Numbered from the stretch's first letter, positions 24,775 through 34,012 are shown. The stretch: 64,000 bases of DNA from Nannocystis pusilla (GCF_020073745.1 NZ_JAIRAU010000001.1:1-64000), one strand, 5' to 3'. Numbers and translations: made by a program. Notes: a model not told the origin generated them from the sequence alone.

Positions 24775-25444
24775 ACCCCTGGGTGGCAAGAACCCCACGT
24801 TGGGCCAGGCCGCGCGCGCCTTCTTCACCTTTCACAGCCCGCGGATCTTCGCCGTGGTGTTGCCGCTGCTGGTCGCCACGCGGGTGGCCGTCGGCGGCTT
24901 CGGCTGGTCCGACCTGCTCGTCGTCCCGATCTTGCTGGCGGTGCAGCCGTTCGCCGAGTGGCTGATCCACGTCTACATCCTCCACTTCAAGCCGACGCGG
25001 GTGTTCGGCCGCACCTTCGACCTGCAGATCGCCAAGTTCCACCGCGCGCACCACCGCGACCCGTGGCGGCTCGAGCTGGTGTTCATCCCGCGGCGGGCCG
25101 GCTGGCTCGGCCTGGCGATGTTCTCCGCCGTGTGGTTCCTGCTCGCGCCCACCCCGCAGATGGCCCTCAGCGGCGTCGTCGGCAGCGTGGTCGTGGCCTT
25201 CCTCTACGAGTGGACGCACTACCTCACGCACACCGGTTACAAGCCCCAGAGCGAGTTCTACCGCCGGATCTGGCGCTACCACCGCCTGCACCACTTCAAG
25301 AACGAGCACTACTGGCAGGGCGTCACCACCCACCTCGGCGACCGGATCCTCGGCACCATGCCCGACCACGCCGGCGTGCCCAACTCGCCCACGTGCCGCA
25401 CCCTCGGGATCGAAGCGCCGACCGACCTGCCCGGCCCGCCGTGA
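24755..25444 (+). CDS. Fatty acid hydroxylase/sterol desaturase superfamily protein
   Basis: A 229-residue membrane di-iron oxygenase. Histidine clusters FHRAHHRD, EWTHYLTH and YHRLHHFKNEH fit the superfamily; three or four hydrophobic helices surround them. The ATG overlaps the regulator gene by 20 bases and has AAGGAGAGGAGG upstream, so the two form an operon under the FadR-type operator. Substrate may be a fatty acid, a ceramide-like lipid or a sterol; some myxobacteria make sterols, but this sequence alone does not show it. Confidence 0.8.
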   Translation: MTTHEHEPLGGKNPTLGQAARAFFTFHSPRIFAVVLPLLVATRVAVGGFGWSDLLVVPILLAVQPFAEWLIHVYILHFKPTRVFGRTFDLQIAKFHRAHHRDPWRLELVFIPRRAGWLGLAMFSAVWFLLAPTPQMALSGVVGSVVVAFLYEWTHYLTHTGYKPQSEFYRRIWRYHRLHHFKNEHYWQGVTTHLGDRILGTMPDHAGVPNSPTCRTLGIEAPTDLPGPP

Positions 25445-25450
25445 GCAGCC

Positions 25451-25464
25451 TGTCCTTCGGGACA
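25451..25464 (+). terminator. TGTCC-TTCG-GGACA hairpin
   Basis: Five-base stem closed by a C(TTCG)G loop, the extra-stable RNA tetraloop, 6 bases after the hydroxylase stop. The identical 14-mer recurs at 58733 after manC. Confidence 0.55.
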
Positions 25465-25511
25465 TCTGCAGCTCCTTGCCGAGCGCCGCGGCCCTGGGGC
25501 ATCCTCGCGGC

Positions 25512-26195
25512 GTGTCGCGTCTGTCGCCCGGGGTCCACTGGTTCTCGCCCACGCTGCCGATCCACGTCTTCGACGCCGCCGAGCCGGGCCCGGTCGCGCT
25601 GATCCAGGCCGGGATCCACGGCGACGAGGTCGCCGGCGTGCACGCGCTGCAGGAGCTGCTCGAGGAGGACATCCGGCCGGCGCGCGGGCGCCTGATCGTC
25701 GTGCCGGTGATGAACCCTCCCGCCTATCGCGCCCGCCAGCGCTGCGCCCCCGGCGGCCTCGATCTCAACCGCTGCTTTCCCGGCGACGCCGACGCGCCCG
25801 AGCGCGAGCGCAAGCTGGCCCGCCGCTTCATGGACCTCGTGCTCGCCGAGCGGCCGGCGCTGATGGCCACGCTGCACGAGAGCCACAAGCGCTACCACCC
25901 CGAGGTGAAGCCGTCGTTCGGGCAGACGCTGGTCTACGGCGTCGAGCCGATGCCGGCGATCATCGGCCGCACGATCGACCGCCTCAACGCGCGCCTCGCC
26001 GGCGAGGACGAGCGCTGGGCTCCGCAGTACTACCCTGTCGCGACGTCGTCGACCGAGGTCATCGTCGACGCCACCGGGTGCGTGGGGATCTGCGTCGAGA
26101 CGTGGATGGGCCTGCCGGAGCCCCGCCGCATCGAGATGCAGCGCACCGTGGTCGAGCTGCTGCTCGACGACCTCGGTGTCCGTCCGATGGCCTGA
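25512..26195 (+). CDS. Succinylglutamate desuccinylase/aspartoacylase-family zinc deacylase
   Basis: A 227-residue M14-type carboxypeptidase-like amidohydrolase. The zinc motif GIHGDEVAG, the Asn-Arg pair in LDLNRCFPGD and a downstream zinc His in LHESHK are visible, with a Glu-containing CVETW near the C-terminus as the probable catalytic base. I chose the GTG at 25512; the TTG at 25476 would add unconserved residues and overlap the preceding hairpin region. It is shorter than classical AstE (about 320 residues), so the substrate may be another N-acyl amino acid. Confidence 0.75.
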   Translation: MSRLSPGVHWFSPTLPIHVFDAAEPGPVALIQAGIHGDEVAGVHALQELLEEDIRPARGRLIVVPVMNPPAYRARQRCAPGGLDLNRCFPGDADAPERERKLARRFMDLVLAERPALMATLHESHKRYHPEVKPSFGQTLVYGVEPMPAIIGRTIDRLNARLAGEDERWAPQYYPVATSSTEVIVDATGCVGICVETWMGLPEPRRIEMQRTVVELLLDDLGVRPMA

Positions 26196-26302
26196 TTCGG
26201 GCCGCTGCGCGCGCGTTTGACCGCAGGCGTCCGTCCCGCTGCCACGGCCCTTGCGCGGGGGAGCCTCACGCCGGTTTTGTCGTGCCCCGCGCGGGTCTGC
26301 GG

Positions 26303-26308
26303 TAGATT
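26303..26308 (+). promoter_or_regulatory. -10-like TAGATT before HD gene
   Basis: TAGATT ends 7 bases before the GTG at 26316, supporting that start. Confidence 0.35.
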
Positions 26309-26315
26309 TTTGCGA

Positions 26316-26903
26316 GTGCTCGAGCCCGCCACCCAGACCGCCACCGCCCCGGCCGCCCCCTCGTTGCCGACGAGCCCGCTCGCCGCCCGCGCGGAGGCCG
26401 TCTTCGAGGCCACGAGCCCCTACGACGGCGACGGCTTCCGCAACCACTGCCGGCGCCTGTTCCTGTTCACCGAGATGCTGCTGGCGCGCGAGGGCACCCC
26501 GCTCGCGCGCGACCTCGCCTACGCGATCGCCATGTGCCACGACCTCGGGATCGTCAGCCGCGAGGACACCGGCCGCACCTACCTCGAGCGCAGCCGCAGC
26601 CTGTTCGCGCGCGAGATGACCGGCTACGCCATCGCCGCCCCGCAGGACATCGTCGACGAGTGCCTGGTCTACAACCACCGCCTGCTGTCGGTGCCGAACC
26701 TGTCGCCGCAGGCCGACGCGTTCCGCCGCGCGGTCCAGATCGAGCACACCCGCGGCCTGCTGCGCTTCGGCCTGCCGAAGGGGCCGGTCGCGGCCGTGTT
26801 CGCCGCCTACCCGCGCGACAACTTCGACCGCGTGCTGCTCGACTTCACCTGGCGGACCCTGCGCCACGAGCCGTGGACCCTGGTCAGCGGGATCTTCTTC
26901 TGA
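26316..26903 (+). CDS. HD-domain phosphohydrolase-like protein
   Basis: A 195-residue protein with a small HD fold: first His in RNHCRRLF, the His-Asp pair in AMCHDLGIV, further Asn/His in CLVYNHRLLS, and an Asp in PRDNFDRVLLD. The GTG at 26316 is preferred to an earlier GTG/ATG-type codon because it follows a -10-like hexamer and removes unconserved residues. It may act on nucleotides, but some HD positions are divergent. Confidence 0.65.
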   Translation: MLEPATQTATAPAAPSLPTSPLAARAEAVFEATSPYDGDGFRNHCRRLFLFTEMLLAREGTPLARDLAYAIAMCHDLGIVSREDTGRTYLERSRSLFAREMTGYAIAAPQDIVDECLVYNHRLLSVPNLSPQADAFRRAVQIEHTRGLLRFGLPKGPVAAVFAAYPRDNFDRVLLDFTWRTLRHEPWTLVSGIFF

Positions 26904-26934
26904 TCCCGCGCGCCGAGAGAACCTGGCCTTCCAC

Positions 26935-26968
26935 GCATGTCTCCAGTGACCTGGTCGCCAGGACATGC
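26935..26968 (+). terminator. Nested hairpin after HD gene
   Basis: GCATGTC (26935) pairs with GACATGC (ending 26968) around an inner CCTGG-TCG-CCAGG stem. It begins 31 bases after the HD gene stop. Confidence 0.45.
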
Positions 26969-26997
26969 ACGAAACACCCTGTGCGAGAGGACATGTC

Positions 26998-27254
26998 ATG
27001 ACGAGCGAGCGGCTGACCCCGGAGCAGACCGAGCAACTCGAGGCGGCGGCGTTCCGCAGCCTGGTGGCCCACCTGCGCGAGCGGACCGACGTGCAGAACA
27101 TCGACCTGATGAACCTCGCCGGCTTCTGCCGCAACTGCCTGTCGCGCTGGTACCACGAGGCCGCGCAGGCGCGGGGCATCGCGCTCGGCAACGACGAGGC
27201 GCGCGAGATCGTCTACGGCATGCCGTACAGCGAGTGGAAGGCGAAGCACCAGAA

Positions 27255-27258
<4 letters not shown>
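26998..27258 (+). CDS. DUF1244 family protein
   Basis: An 86-residue protein matching the small conserved DUF1244 family: LRERTDVQNIDLMNLAGFCRNCLSRWY followed by YGMPYSEWK. The Cys pair and aromatic residues are those conserved in the family; biochemical role unknown. Its ATG is the last trimer of ACATGTCATG, so the start codon lies within a palindrome-family copy. The stop overlaps the next start by four bases. Confidence 0.88.
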
Positions 27259-27676
<418 letters not shown>

Positions 27677-27680
<4 letters not shown>

Positions 27681-28600
27681 CCGACTCGATCCCGCACAAC
27701 GCCCCCCAGGACCCGCCCGAGCTGCCCGTCCACGGCCGCTCGGCGCAGCGGCGCCTGCTCGCGCGGGCGATGGTCAAGACGATCGCCACCTACGACCTGA
27801 TCGGCGCCGGCGACCGCGTGCTCGTGGCCGTGTCGGGCGGCAAGGACAGCTACACGCTGCTCGACTTGCTGTGGGAGGCGAGGGCGCGCGCGCCGTTCCG
27901 CTTCGAGCTCGTGGCGGTGCACCTCGACCAGGTCCAGCCCGGCTACGACGGCGCGCCGCTGCGGCGCTGGCTCGAGCGCTTCGGCGCCCCGTTCGAGATC
28001 TTGCGCGAGGACACGTACACGCCGGTGGTGGCCCACACGCCCGCCGGGAAGGCGTACTGCTCGATGTGCTCGCGGCTGCGGCGGGGGATCCTCTACACCG
28101 CGGCGGAGCGGCTCGGCTGCAACAAGATCGCGCTCGGCCACCACCGCGACGACAGCCTCGAGACGCTGCTGCTCAACCTGTTCTACGCCGGCCGACTGCA
28201 GGCGATGCCCGCCGGCTACACCACCGACGACGGCCGCTTCCGCGTGATCCGTCCGCTGATCGAGTGCGCCGAGGCCGACATCGCCGCGCACGCGCGCGAG
28301 GCCGGCTACCCGATCCTTCCGTGCAACCTGTGCGGCTCGCAGGACAACCTCCGCCGGGACAAGATGTCCGCCCTCATCAGCCAGCTCGAGCAGGACAACC
28401 CCGCCGTCCGCTCCGTGATGCTCAGCGCGCTGAAGAACGTGGCCCCGTCGCACCTGCTCGACCCACGCCTGCTCGCGCGCGCCGAGGTCGACGAGGTCGC
28501 CGTCCGCGGCGAACCCGGACCGCTCCTCGGCGAGCCGAACGACGCCGCCGCCGACAGCGCCCCGCGCTCGCGACCGCGCCGCCTCACCGTGCTGCCCTGA
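27677..28600 (+). CDS. ttcA: tRNA 2-thiocytidine(32) synthetase
   Basis: A 307-residue PP-loop ATPase that thiolates cytidine 32 of certain tRNAs with an iron-sulfur cluster. It shows the PP-loop SGGKDS, the Cys pairs CSMC and CNLC that bind the 4Fe-4S cluster, and the family segments LGHHRDDSLETLLLNLFY and GYPILPCNLCGSQ. The start is a GTG overlapping the YjbQ stop by four bases. A Pro/Arg-rich tail of about 30 residues is not conserved. Confidence 0.92.
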
Positions 28601-28637
28601 GCACGCCTCGGGCGCGTTCTCGCGCGAACAGTCGAAG

Positions 28638-28657
28638 ACATGTCCGCATAGACATGT
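28638..28657. terminator. ACATGTC-CGCATA-GACATGT hairpin
   Basis: Perfect 7-bp stem, 38 bases after the ttcA stop, in the convergent gap before ssb. Confidence 0.5.
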
Positions 28658-28666
28658 CCCATCGGC

Positions 28667-28698
28667 CCTGGCGCCGGGGACATGCCCCTCGCGCCAGG
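28667..28698. terminator. GC-rich hairpin with GGGG-ACATG-CCCC core
   Basis: CCTGGCGC and GCGCCAGG (8 bp) enclose a second GGGG/CCCC stem whose loop is ACATG, so an ordinary GC hairpin here surrounds a palindrome-family word. It is 27 bases beyond the ssb stop. Confidence 0.6.
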
Positions 28699-28724
28699 CT
28701 GCTTACACCGCCGCGAGCCCGGGC

Positions 28725-29342
28725 TCAGAACGGGATGTCGTCGTCGCCCGGGTCGGACGGCATGTAGTTGTTGTCGTACGGCTCGCTGCCGCCGCCACCA
28801 CCGCCGCCGCCCTCTTCGTCGAAGCCACCGCCGCCGCCGCCGAAGCCGCCGCCACCACCGCCGCGGTTGTAACCGCCGCCGCCGCCGCCGCGGTTGCCGC
28901 CACCGCTGCCGCCGCGGTTGTAGCCGCCGCCACCGCCGCCGCGGTTACCACCGCCGCCGCCGCCGTAGCCGCCACCACCGCCGCCGCCCTCACCACCGCC
29001 GCCGCCACCTTCACCGCGGCCGCCGAGGAACTGCACCGTGTCGGCCACGATCTCGGTCGTGTAGTGCTTCTGGCCCTCTTTCTCGTACGACGAGGTGCGC
29101 AGGCGACCCTCGACGTAGACCTCGCGGCCCTTGGTGAGGAAGTTGTTGCAGTGCTCGGCCTGCTTGCCCCACACCGTGATCCGGTGCCACTCGGTCTCCT
29201 CGACCATTTCGTTGTTCTTGTTCTGGTATTTGCGCGACGTCGCGACGTTGAGCTTGCAGACCGGCTGCCCGTTCTGCATGTACCGAAGCTCCGGGTCGCG
29301 GCCGAGGCGGCCGAGGACGATGGCTTTGTTGACGCCAGCCAT
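28725..29342 (-). CDS. ssb: Single-stranded DNA-binding protein
   Basis: A 205-residue SSB with an N-terminal OB fold (about residues 1-108: GRLGRDPELRY, WHRITVWGKQAEHC, VEGRLRTSSYE), an extremely Gly-rich disordered linker (about 110-185, Gly runs with Asn-Arg and Tyr-Asn-Arg insertions) and the acidic partner-binding tip DDDIPF. The ATG at 29342 matches the family start; the 17 extra upstream codons are unconserved. The repetitive Gly codons make this a low-complexity tract likely to vary in length. Confidence 0.93.
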   Translation of the reverse strand: MAGVNKAIVLGRLGRDPELRYMQNGQPVCKLNVATSRKYQNKNNEMVEETEWHRITVWGKQAEHCNNFLTKGREVYVEGRLRTSSYEKEGQKHYTTEIVADTVQFLGGRGEGGGGGGEGGGGGGGYGGGGGGNRGGGGGGYNRGGSGGGNRGGGGGGYNRGGGGGGFGGGGGGFDEEGGGGGGGGSEPYDNNYMPSDPGDDDIPF

Positions 29343-29781
29343 GAGGTTGCTCTGCTTCTTTTCTCGGTGGTCGCGCGGGCCCGCGAGGGGCAATCACGAG
29401 CGGCGCGCGGATGGTGGGTGGTATACGCGAAACTGCTCCCCACGGGGAGGTCGCTCGGTGCGGCTGCCTGTTTGCAGGCCGCATGAAAAAAGTCGAGGCC
29501 GCCGCCTCGCCGCGGCGACCCCTGCGCGCGCTCGTGAGCGACGCGCGGACGATGTGGTTCACAGCGCTTGACTTTGCGCACGACCATCGCCCGCCGACGA
29601 GATCGGCGAGGACCTCCGCCTCCACCAGACCTCAGGCATCTCGGAGGCCGCGCCTGAGGACGGCCGTGAAGCCTGATTCCTCCGCGTCTGCCCGGCCGCC
29701 AATCGGTGATTTGTTGACGAAGAGCGGCGTTCCGAACTATTACCGGGCATAGTGAGGGAGTAATCCCCCAGGCACGTCGCC
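29343..29781. other. Divergent intergenic region
   Basis: About 440 bases between ssb (leftward) and the gene at 29782 (rightward). I see a small hairpin (GCCTG-TTTG-CAGGC, near 29467) followed by an A-run, and one sigma70-like promoter for the rightward gene. I found no conserved small protein or RNA. Confidence 0.5.
29714..29743 (+). promoter_or_regulatory. Sigma70-like promoter
   Basis: TTGACG (29714-29719), an 18-base spacer and TATTAC (29738-29743), with a leader of about 30 bases before the ATG at 29782. Confidence 0.45.
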
Positions 29782-30369
29782 ATGCACATGTCGCTCAGCG
29801 TCATCCTCTTGCTGCGGAACCGTGAACCGGCCGTGACCCAGATGGTGCGGCGGGCTGTCGACGTGTTGCGGAGCGTCGGGGCCAAGGGGCGACCGTTCGA
29901 GCTGCTCGCCGTCGACCAGACCTCGGTCGACAACACGCTGAGCTTGCTCAGCGTGCTGCACGCGCGGCTCCCCGAGCTGCGGATCCTGCAAGACGTGCGT
30001 CAGGGCATGGCGGTGATCGAGGCGGCGCGGGCGGCCCGCGGCGACCGCTGGCTGATCGTCGACCGCCTCGTCGACCCCGAGCTGATGAAGTGGGGCCTGC
30101 ACCAGCTCGAGAACGGCAAGCGGGCCGCGATCGTGCCGGGAGAGATCCTCGCGGTCGAGGCCAAGCTCGGCGCGCAGGTGCTCGGCAACCTGTCCGGCGG
30201 GCTCGTTTCGGCCCAACAGGCCGTCGAACACGAGCTCACCGCTCGCGGCCAGCGGCCGGCGTGGAGCCCCGCGCCCGACCGTGGCGTCGCCGAGCGCGCC
30301 CTCCTGTTCGTGCGCCAGCACCTGGGCTGGGTCGGTTTGAGTCAGCTCGACCGCCCGCTCGGGACCTGA
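29782..30369 (+). CDS. Short GT2-like protein of unknown function
   Basis: A 195-residue protein whose first 110 residues look like the nucleotide-binding half of a family-2 glycosyltransferase (LSVILLLRNREPAV, then LLAVDQTSVDNT where GT2 enzymes have D-x-S-x-D-x-T, then RQGMAVIEAARAARGDRWLIV). The metal-binding DxD is not obvious (VDRLVDPE stands there) and the acceptor half is missing, so it may be a non-catalytic relative. It precedes rseP in the same direction. Confidence 0.55.
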   Translation: MHMSLSVILLLRNREPAVTQMVRRAVDVLRSVGAKGRPFELLAVDQTSVDNTLSLLSVLHARLPELRILQDVRQGMAVIEAARAARGDRWLIVDRLVDPELMKWGLHQLENGKRAAIVPGEILAVEAKLGAQVLGNLSGGLVSAQQAVEHELTARGQRPAWSPAPDRGVAERALLFVRQHLGWVGLSQLDRPLGT

Positions 30370-30382
30370 GCTCGCCCGCTGC

Positions 30383-30388
30383 TATAGT
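30383..30388 (+). promoter_or_regulatory. -10-like TATAGT before rseP
   Basis: TATAGT ends 6 bases before the GTG start of the RseP homolog. Confidence 0.45.
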
Positions 30389-30394
30389 CCCGCG

Positions 30395-31483
30395 GTGGCC
30401 ACCCTCCTCGCCATCGTCGCGCTCTCGCTTTTAATCATCGTTCACGAGTTCGGGCACTACATCTGCGCGGTCGCCACCGGCATGAAGGTCGACCGCTTCA
30501 GCGTGTTCGGCATCGGACCGGTGATCGCGCGGCTTGGCGTGTGGCGCGGCACCGAGTTCGTCATCAGCGCCATCCCCTTCGGCGCCTATGTCCACATCGT
30601 CGGCATGGAAGCCGACGACGCGCCCTCGATCGCGGTGGCCGAGGGCGGGCGCCCCGGCGAGGTCCCCGACCACGACCCCAACGACCCCAGCCTCTACCGC
30701 AACCGCCCGATCTGGGCCCGCATGCTGGCGATCCTCGGCGGCCCGCTCGCCAACTACCTCACCGCGATGGTGCTCGGGTTCGTCGCCCTCACCATGATCG
30801 GCAACGAGGTCCCGCTGTCGATGCGCGTCGACGCCGTGATAGAGCCGGCCGCCCAGACCGCGGGCCTGCTCCCCGGCGACGAGCTGTTGAAGATCGCCGG
30901 CGATGACGTCACCGGCCGCGGCACGCAGGACAAGATCCTCGCCACCACCGGCGCGCACAAGGGCGAGACCGTGGCGACGGTGGTCCGCCGCGACGGCCAG
31001 GAGGTCGCCCTCGACCTCCCGCTCACCGCCGAGGGCAAGATCGGCATCCAGATGTCGCCCGGCGACGTCACCCGCGAGACCCACCCGGCCGGCGTGGCCG
31101 CCAAGACCGCCGTGCTGTTCCCGATCAAGTTCAGCGCCTTCCAGCTCGACGCCCTCGGCAAGTGGGTCACCGGCCGCATCGAGGGCAAGATGAGCGGCCC
31201 CGTCGGCATCGTCCGCGAGATCGCCAAGTCGGCCGAGCGCGGCATCGAGGCCTTCGTCGAGATCGCCATCAAGATGAGCACCCTGCTCGGCCTGTTCAAC
31301 CTGCTCCCGCTGCCCGCCCTCGACGGCGGCCGCTTCGTGTTCCTGCTGTGGGAGGGCATCACCCGCCGCCGCGTGACGCCCCGCATCGAGGAGACCGTCC
31401 ACGGCATCGGCATGCTGGCCCTGCTCGGCCTCATCCTCTGGGTCACCATCCGCAACGACCTGTTCTCGCACCTCTTCGGCTGA
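30395..31483 (+). CDS. rseP: RseP-family site-2 membrane metalloprotease
   Basis: A 362-residue intramembrane zinc protease. HEFGH lies at residues 17-21 in the first helix, a PDZ domain spans about residues 140-225 (VIEPAAQTAGLLPGDELLKIAG), and the second catalytic motif NLLPLPALDGG is near residue 300, with a final helix at the C-terminus. Such proteases cut transmembrane anti-sigma factors and leftover signal peptides. The start is a GTG. UvrC begins 9 bases after the stop. Confidence 0.92.
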   Translation: MATLLAIVALSLLIIVHEFGHYICAVATGMKVDRFSVFGIGPVIARLGVWRGTEFVISAIPFGAYVHIVGMEADDAPSIAVAEGGRPGEVPDHDPNDPSLYRNRPIWARMLAILGGPLANYLTAMVLGFVALTMIGNEVPLSMRVDAVIEPAAQTAGLLPGDELLKIAGDDVTGRGTQDKILATTGAHKGETVATVVRRDGQEVALDLPLTAEGKIGIQMSPGDVTRETHPAGVAAKTAVLFPIKFSAFQLDALGKWVTGRIEGKMSGPVGIVREIAKSAERGIEAFVEIAIKMSTLLGLFNLLPLPALDGGRFVFLLWEGITRRRVTPRIEETVHGIGMLALLGLILWVTIRNDLFSHLFG

Positions 31484-31491
31484 GATGGCCC

Positions 31492-33999
31492 ATGGCCGCG
31501 CGTCAAGGACGACCCCCGAGAAAGCCCACCACTCCGAGCCCGGCGCCCGCTCCCCTCGCTGAAGGGACATCCGGACAGGTCCCTGAGGACATGGCCCAAA
31601 AGCCATATCCGGACGAGGCCCCGAAGCCGCCGACGAGCGAGGCGTACGCGCCGGAGACCGAGGACGTGCTCGAGAGCTTCGAGGTCGCCGACGGCGGCGC
31701 CGGCGACCTCGACGCGCCGGGCCGGTTCGTCGGCACCAGCAAGACCGAGGCGCTGGCGGCGATCCAGGCCGACGCGGCGTGGCAGCCGCGCGCGGGCACG
31801 GCGGAGGAGCTGGCGGAGATCGTCGAGCGCCTGCCCGACCTGCCGGGCGTCTACCTGATGCGCGACCGCAAGGGCGAGGTCGTCTACGTCGGCAAGGCCC
31901 GGCGCCTGCGCGCGCGCGTGCGGCAGTACTTCAACGGCACCGACCCGCGGCTGTTCGTGCCCTACCTGGCCCAGACGCTCGGCGACATCGAGACGGTGGT
32001 CACCTCCAACGACAAGGAGGCGCTGCTGCTCGAGAACAACCTGATTAAAAAGTACAAGCCGCGCTTCAACGTCAAGCTGCGCGACGACAAGCAGTTCCTG
32101 GTCCTGCGCCTCGACCCCAAGGCGAAGTGGCCGCGGCTCGAGCTGGTCCGCCGCATGCGCCAGGACGGCGCCCGCTACTTCGGCCCGTACCACTCGGCCC
32201 AGAGCGCCCGCCACACGCTGCGGGTGGTCAACCGCTACTTCAAGCTGCGCACCTGCAGCGACTACACGCTGACGCACCGCAAGCGCCCGTGCCTGCAGCA
32301 CCAGATCGGCCGCTGCCCGGCGCCCTGCGTCTACCCGGTCGACGCCGCCGCCTACGCCAACCAGGTCAAGGGCGTCGGCCTGTTCCTCGAGGGCCGTCAC
32401 AAGGAGCTGGTCGCCGGCCTCACCACGCAGATGGAAGACGCCGCCGGCGCGCTCGAGTTCGAGACCGCCGCGCGCCTGCGCGACCAACTGTCGGCCATCA
32501 GCACCAGCCTCGAGCGCCAGCAGGTCGTCGGCTCGGCCACGCTCGACCAGGACGTCGTCGGCATGTACCGCGAGGGCGGCCAGGTCGAGTTCGTGGTCAT
32601 GCACGTGCGCCAGGGCAAGCTGCTCGGCACGCGCACGTTCTCGGCCCGCGGCATGGAGCTGCCCGACCCCGACGTGCTCGGCAGCTTCCTCGTCGCCTAC
32701 TACGACGACGCGCCGACGATCCCCGACGAGATCTTGCTGCCCTCCGAGCTCGCCGACGACGACGAGGCGCCGCTCAAGGCGTGGCTGCGCGAACACAGCG
32801 GCCGCAAGGTCGCCCTCCTGGTGCCCGAGCGCGGCGACCGCAAGAAGCTGTCGATCCTGGCCCAGCGCAACGCGGCGTCCAACTTCACCTCGCGCCGCAA
32901 CCGCGCCGAGGACAGCGAGCAGGCCCTGCGCACCCTGCAGCAGCGCCTCGGCCTCAGCCGCCTGCCGCGCGTGATCGAGTGCTACGACATCAGCCACATC
33001 CAGGGCCAGGACACGGTCGCGTCGATGGTCGTGTTCGTCGACGGCGCCGCGGCCAAGAAGCGCTACCGCAGCTTCAAAATCAAGGGCCTCGGCGGGCTCG
33101 CCCAGGGCGACCGCCAGAACGACGACTTCGCCAGCATGTACGAGGTGCTCGGCCGCCGGCTCAAGCGCGCGAATGTCGGCGAGGACATGTCCGAAGAGGC
33201 ACTTGATGCGCCCGAGGCAGAGGCAGAGGCCGGCGAGGGCGAGGCCGACGTCGGGGCCGCCGACGAGCTCGAGGTCGAGGAGAACACCTGGGCGCTGCCG
33301 GACTTGATGGTGATCGACGGCGGCAAGGGCCAGCTCGGGCGGGTGATCGCGGCGCTGCGCGACCTCGGGGTGCCGATCGGCGAGGGCGGCGTCGACGTCG
33401 TCTCGCTGGCCAAGGAGCGCCGCCAGGGCCTCGGCCACGGCAGGGCGGCGCTGCAGCGGCTGCGCACCTTCAAGACCTACGCCGACGCCGCGGCCGCGCT
33501 CGACGCCGCGACCACGTCGAAGGCCGAGGACGCGCCGGTGATCGCCGAGCCCGACCCCGACGCGCCGCAACGGCCGGGCCAGAGCTATCAAGATTACGTG
33601 GTGCGCACGCCCGACGACGGCCCCGAGGAGTGGGAGGTCAAGCCGGAACGCGTGTTCGTGCCCGGCGCGAAGGATGCGATCCGCCTGCGCCCCGGCAGCT
33701 CCGAGCTGTACCTGATGACGCAGATCCGCGACGAGGCCCACCGCTTCGCCATCACCCACCACCGCAAGCGCCGCGGCAAGCGGGCGCTGCACAGCGCCCT
33801 CGACGACATCCCCGGCGTGGGTCCGGCGCTGAAGAAGGCGCTGATCCAGCACTTCGGCACGGTCGCGGAGATCCGCGCAGCGGTGCCGGCGCGGCTCACC
33901 GAGGTGAAGGGCGTCGGCGCTGCCCTGGCGCAGCGGATCCACGAGGCCCTGCGCGAGGCCGGAGGCGACTCGAGTGCGCCGCCGCGCGGCGAGTCGTAG
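31492..33999 (+). CDS. uvrC: Excinuclease ABC subunit C with extra segments
   Basis: An 835-residue UvrC (usual length about 600-650). Domains: GIY-YIG nuclease near residues 115-200 (LPGVYLMRD ... VVYVGKA), UVR motif (FETAARLRDQL), RNase H-like 5' nuclease (ECYDISHIQGQDTVASMVVF and LMVIDGGKGQL) and C-terminal helix-hairpin-helix. Extra material is of three kinds: about 100 Pro/Glu/Ala-rich residues at the N-terminus, an acidic insert near residues 565-600 between the two RNase H motifs, and about 70 residues after LAKERR. The first two contain palindrome-family words at 31564-31596 and 33184-33193. The ATG at 31492 couples to rseP; an internal ATG at 31591 after GAGG is an alternative start. 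Confidence 0.9.
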   Translation: MAARQGRPPRKPTTPSPAPAPLAEGTSGQVPEDMAQKPYPDEAPKPPTSEAYAPETEDVLESFEVADGGAGDLDAPGRFVGTSKTEALAAIQADAAWQPRAGTAEELAEIVERLPDLPGVYLMRDRKGEVVYVGKARRLRARVRQYFNGTDPRLFVPYLAQTLGDIETVVTSNDKEALLLENNLIKKYKPRFNVKLRDDKQFLVLRLDPKAKWPRLELVRRMRQDGARYFGPYHSAQSARHTLRVVNRYFKLRTCSDYTLTHRKRPCLQHQIGRCPAPCVYPVDAAAYANQVKGVGLFLEGRHKELVAGLTTQMEDAAGALEFETAARLRDQLSAISTSLERQQVVGSATLDQDVVGMYREGGQVEFVVMHVRQGKLLGTRTFSARGMELPDPDVLGSFLVAYYDDAPTIPDEILLPSELADDDEAPLKAWLREHSGRKVALLVPERGDRKKLSILAQRNAASNFTSRRNRAEDSEQALRTLQQRLGLSRLPRVIECYDISHIQGQDTVASMVVFVDGAAAKKRYRSFKIKGLGGLAQGDRQNDDFASMYEVLGRRLKRANVGEDMSEEALDAPEAEAEAGEGEADVGAADELEVEENTWALPDLMVIDGGKGQLGRVIAALRDLGVPIGEGGVDVVSLAKERRQGLGHGRAALQRLRTFKTYADAAAALDAATTSKAEDAPVIAEPDPDAPQRPGQSYQDYVVRTPDDGPEEWEVKPERVFVPGAKDAIRLRPGSSELYLMTQIRDEAHRFAITHHRKRRGKRALHSALDDIPGVGPALKKALIQHFGTVAEIRAAVPARLTEVKGVGAALAQRIHEALREAGGDSSAPPRGES

Positions 34000-34005
34000 T
34001 ACCGT
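34000..34005 (+). promoter_or_regulatory. -10-like TACCGT
   Basis: TACCGT ends 7 bases before the ATG of the zinc-ribbon protein and overlaps the end of uvrC. Confidence 0.35.
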
Positions 34006-34012
34006 CGCGGCG

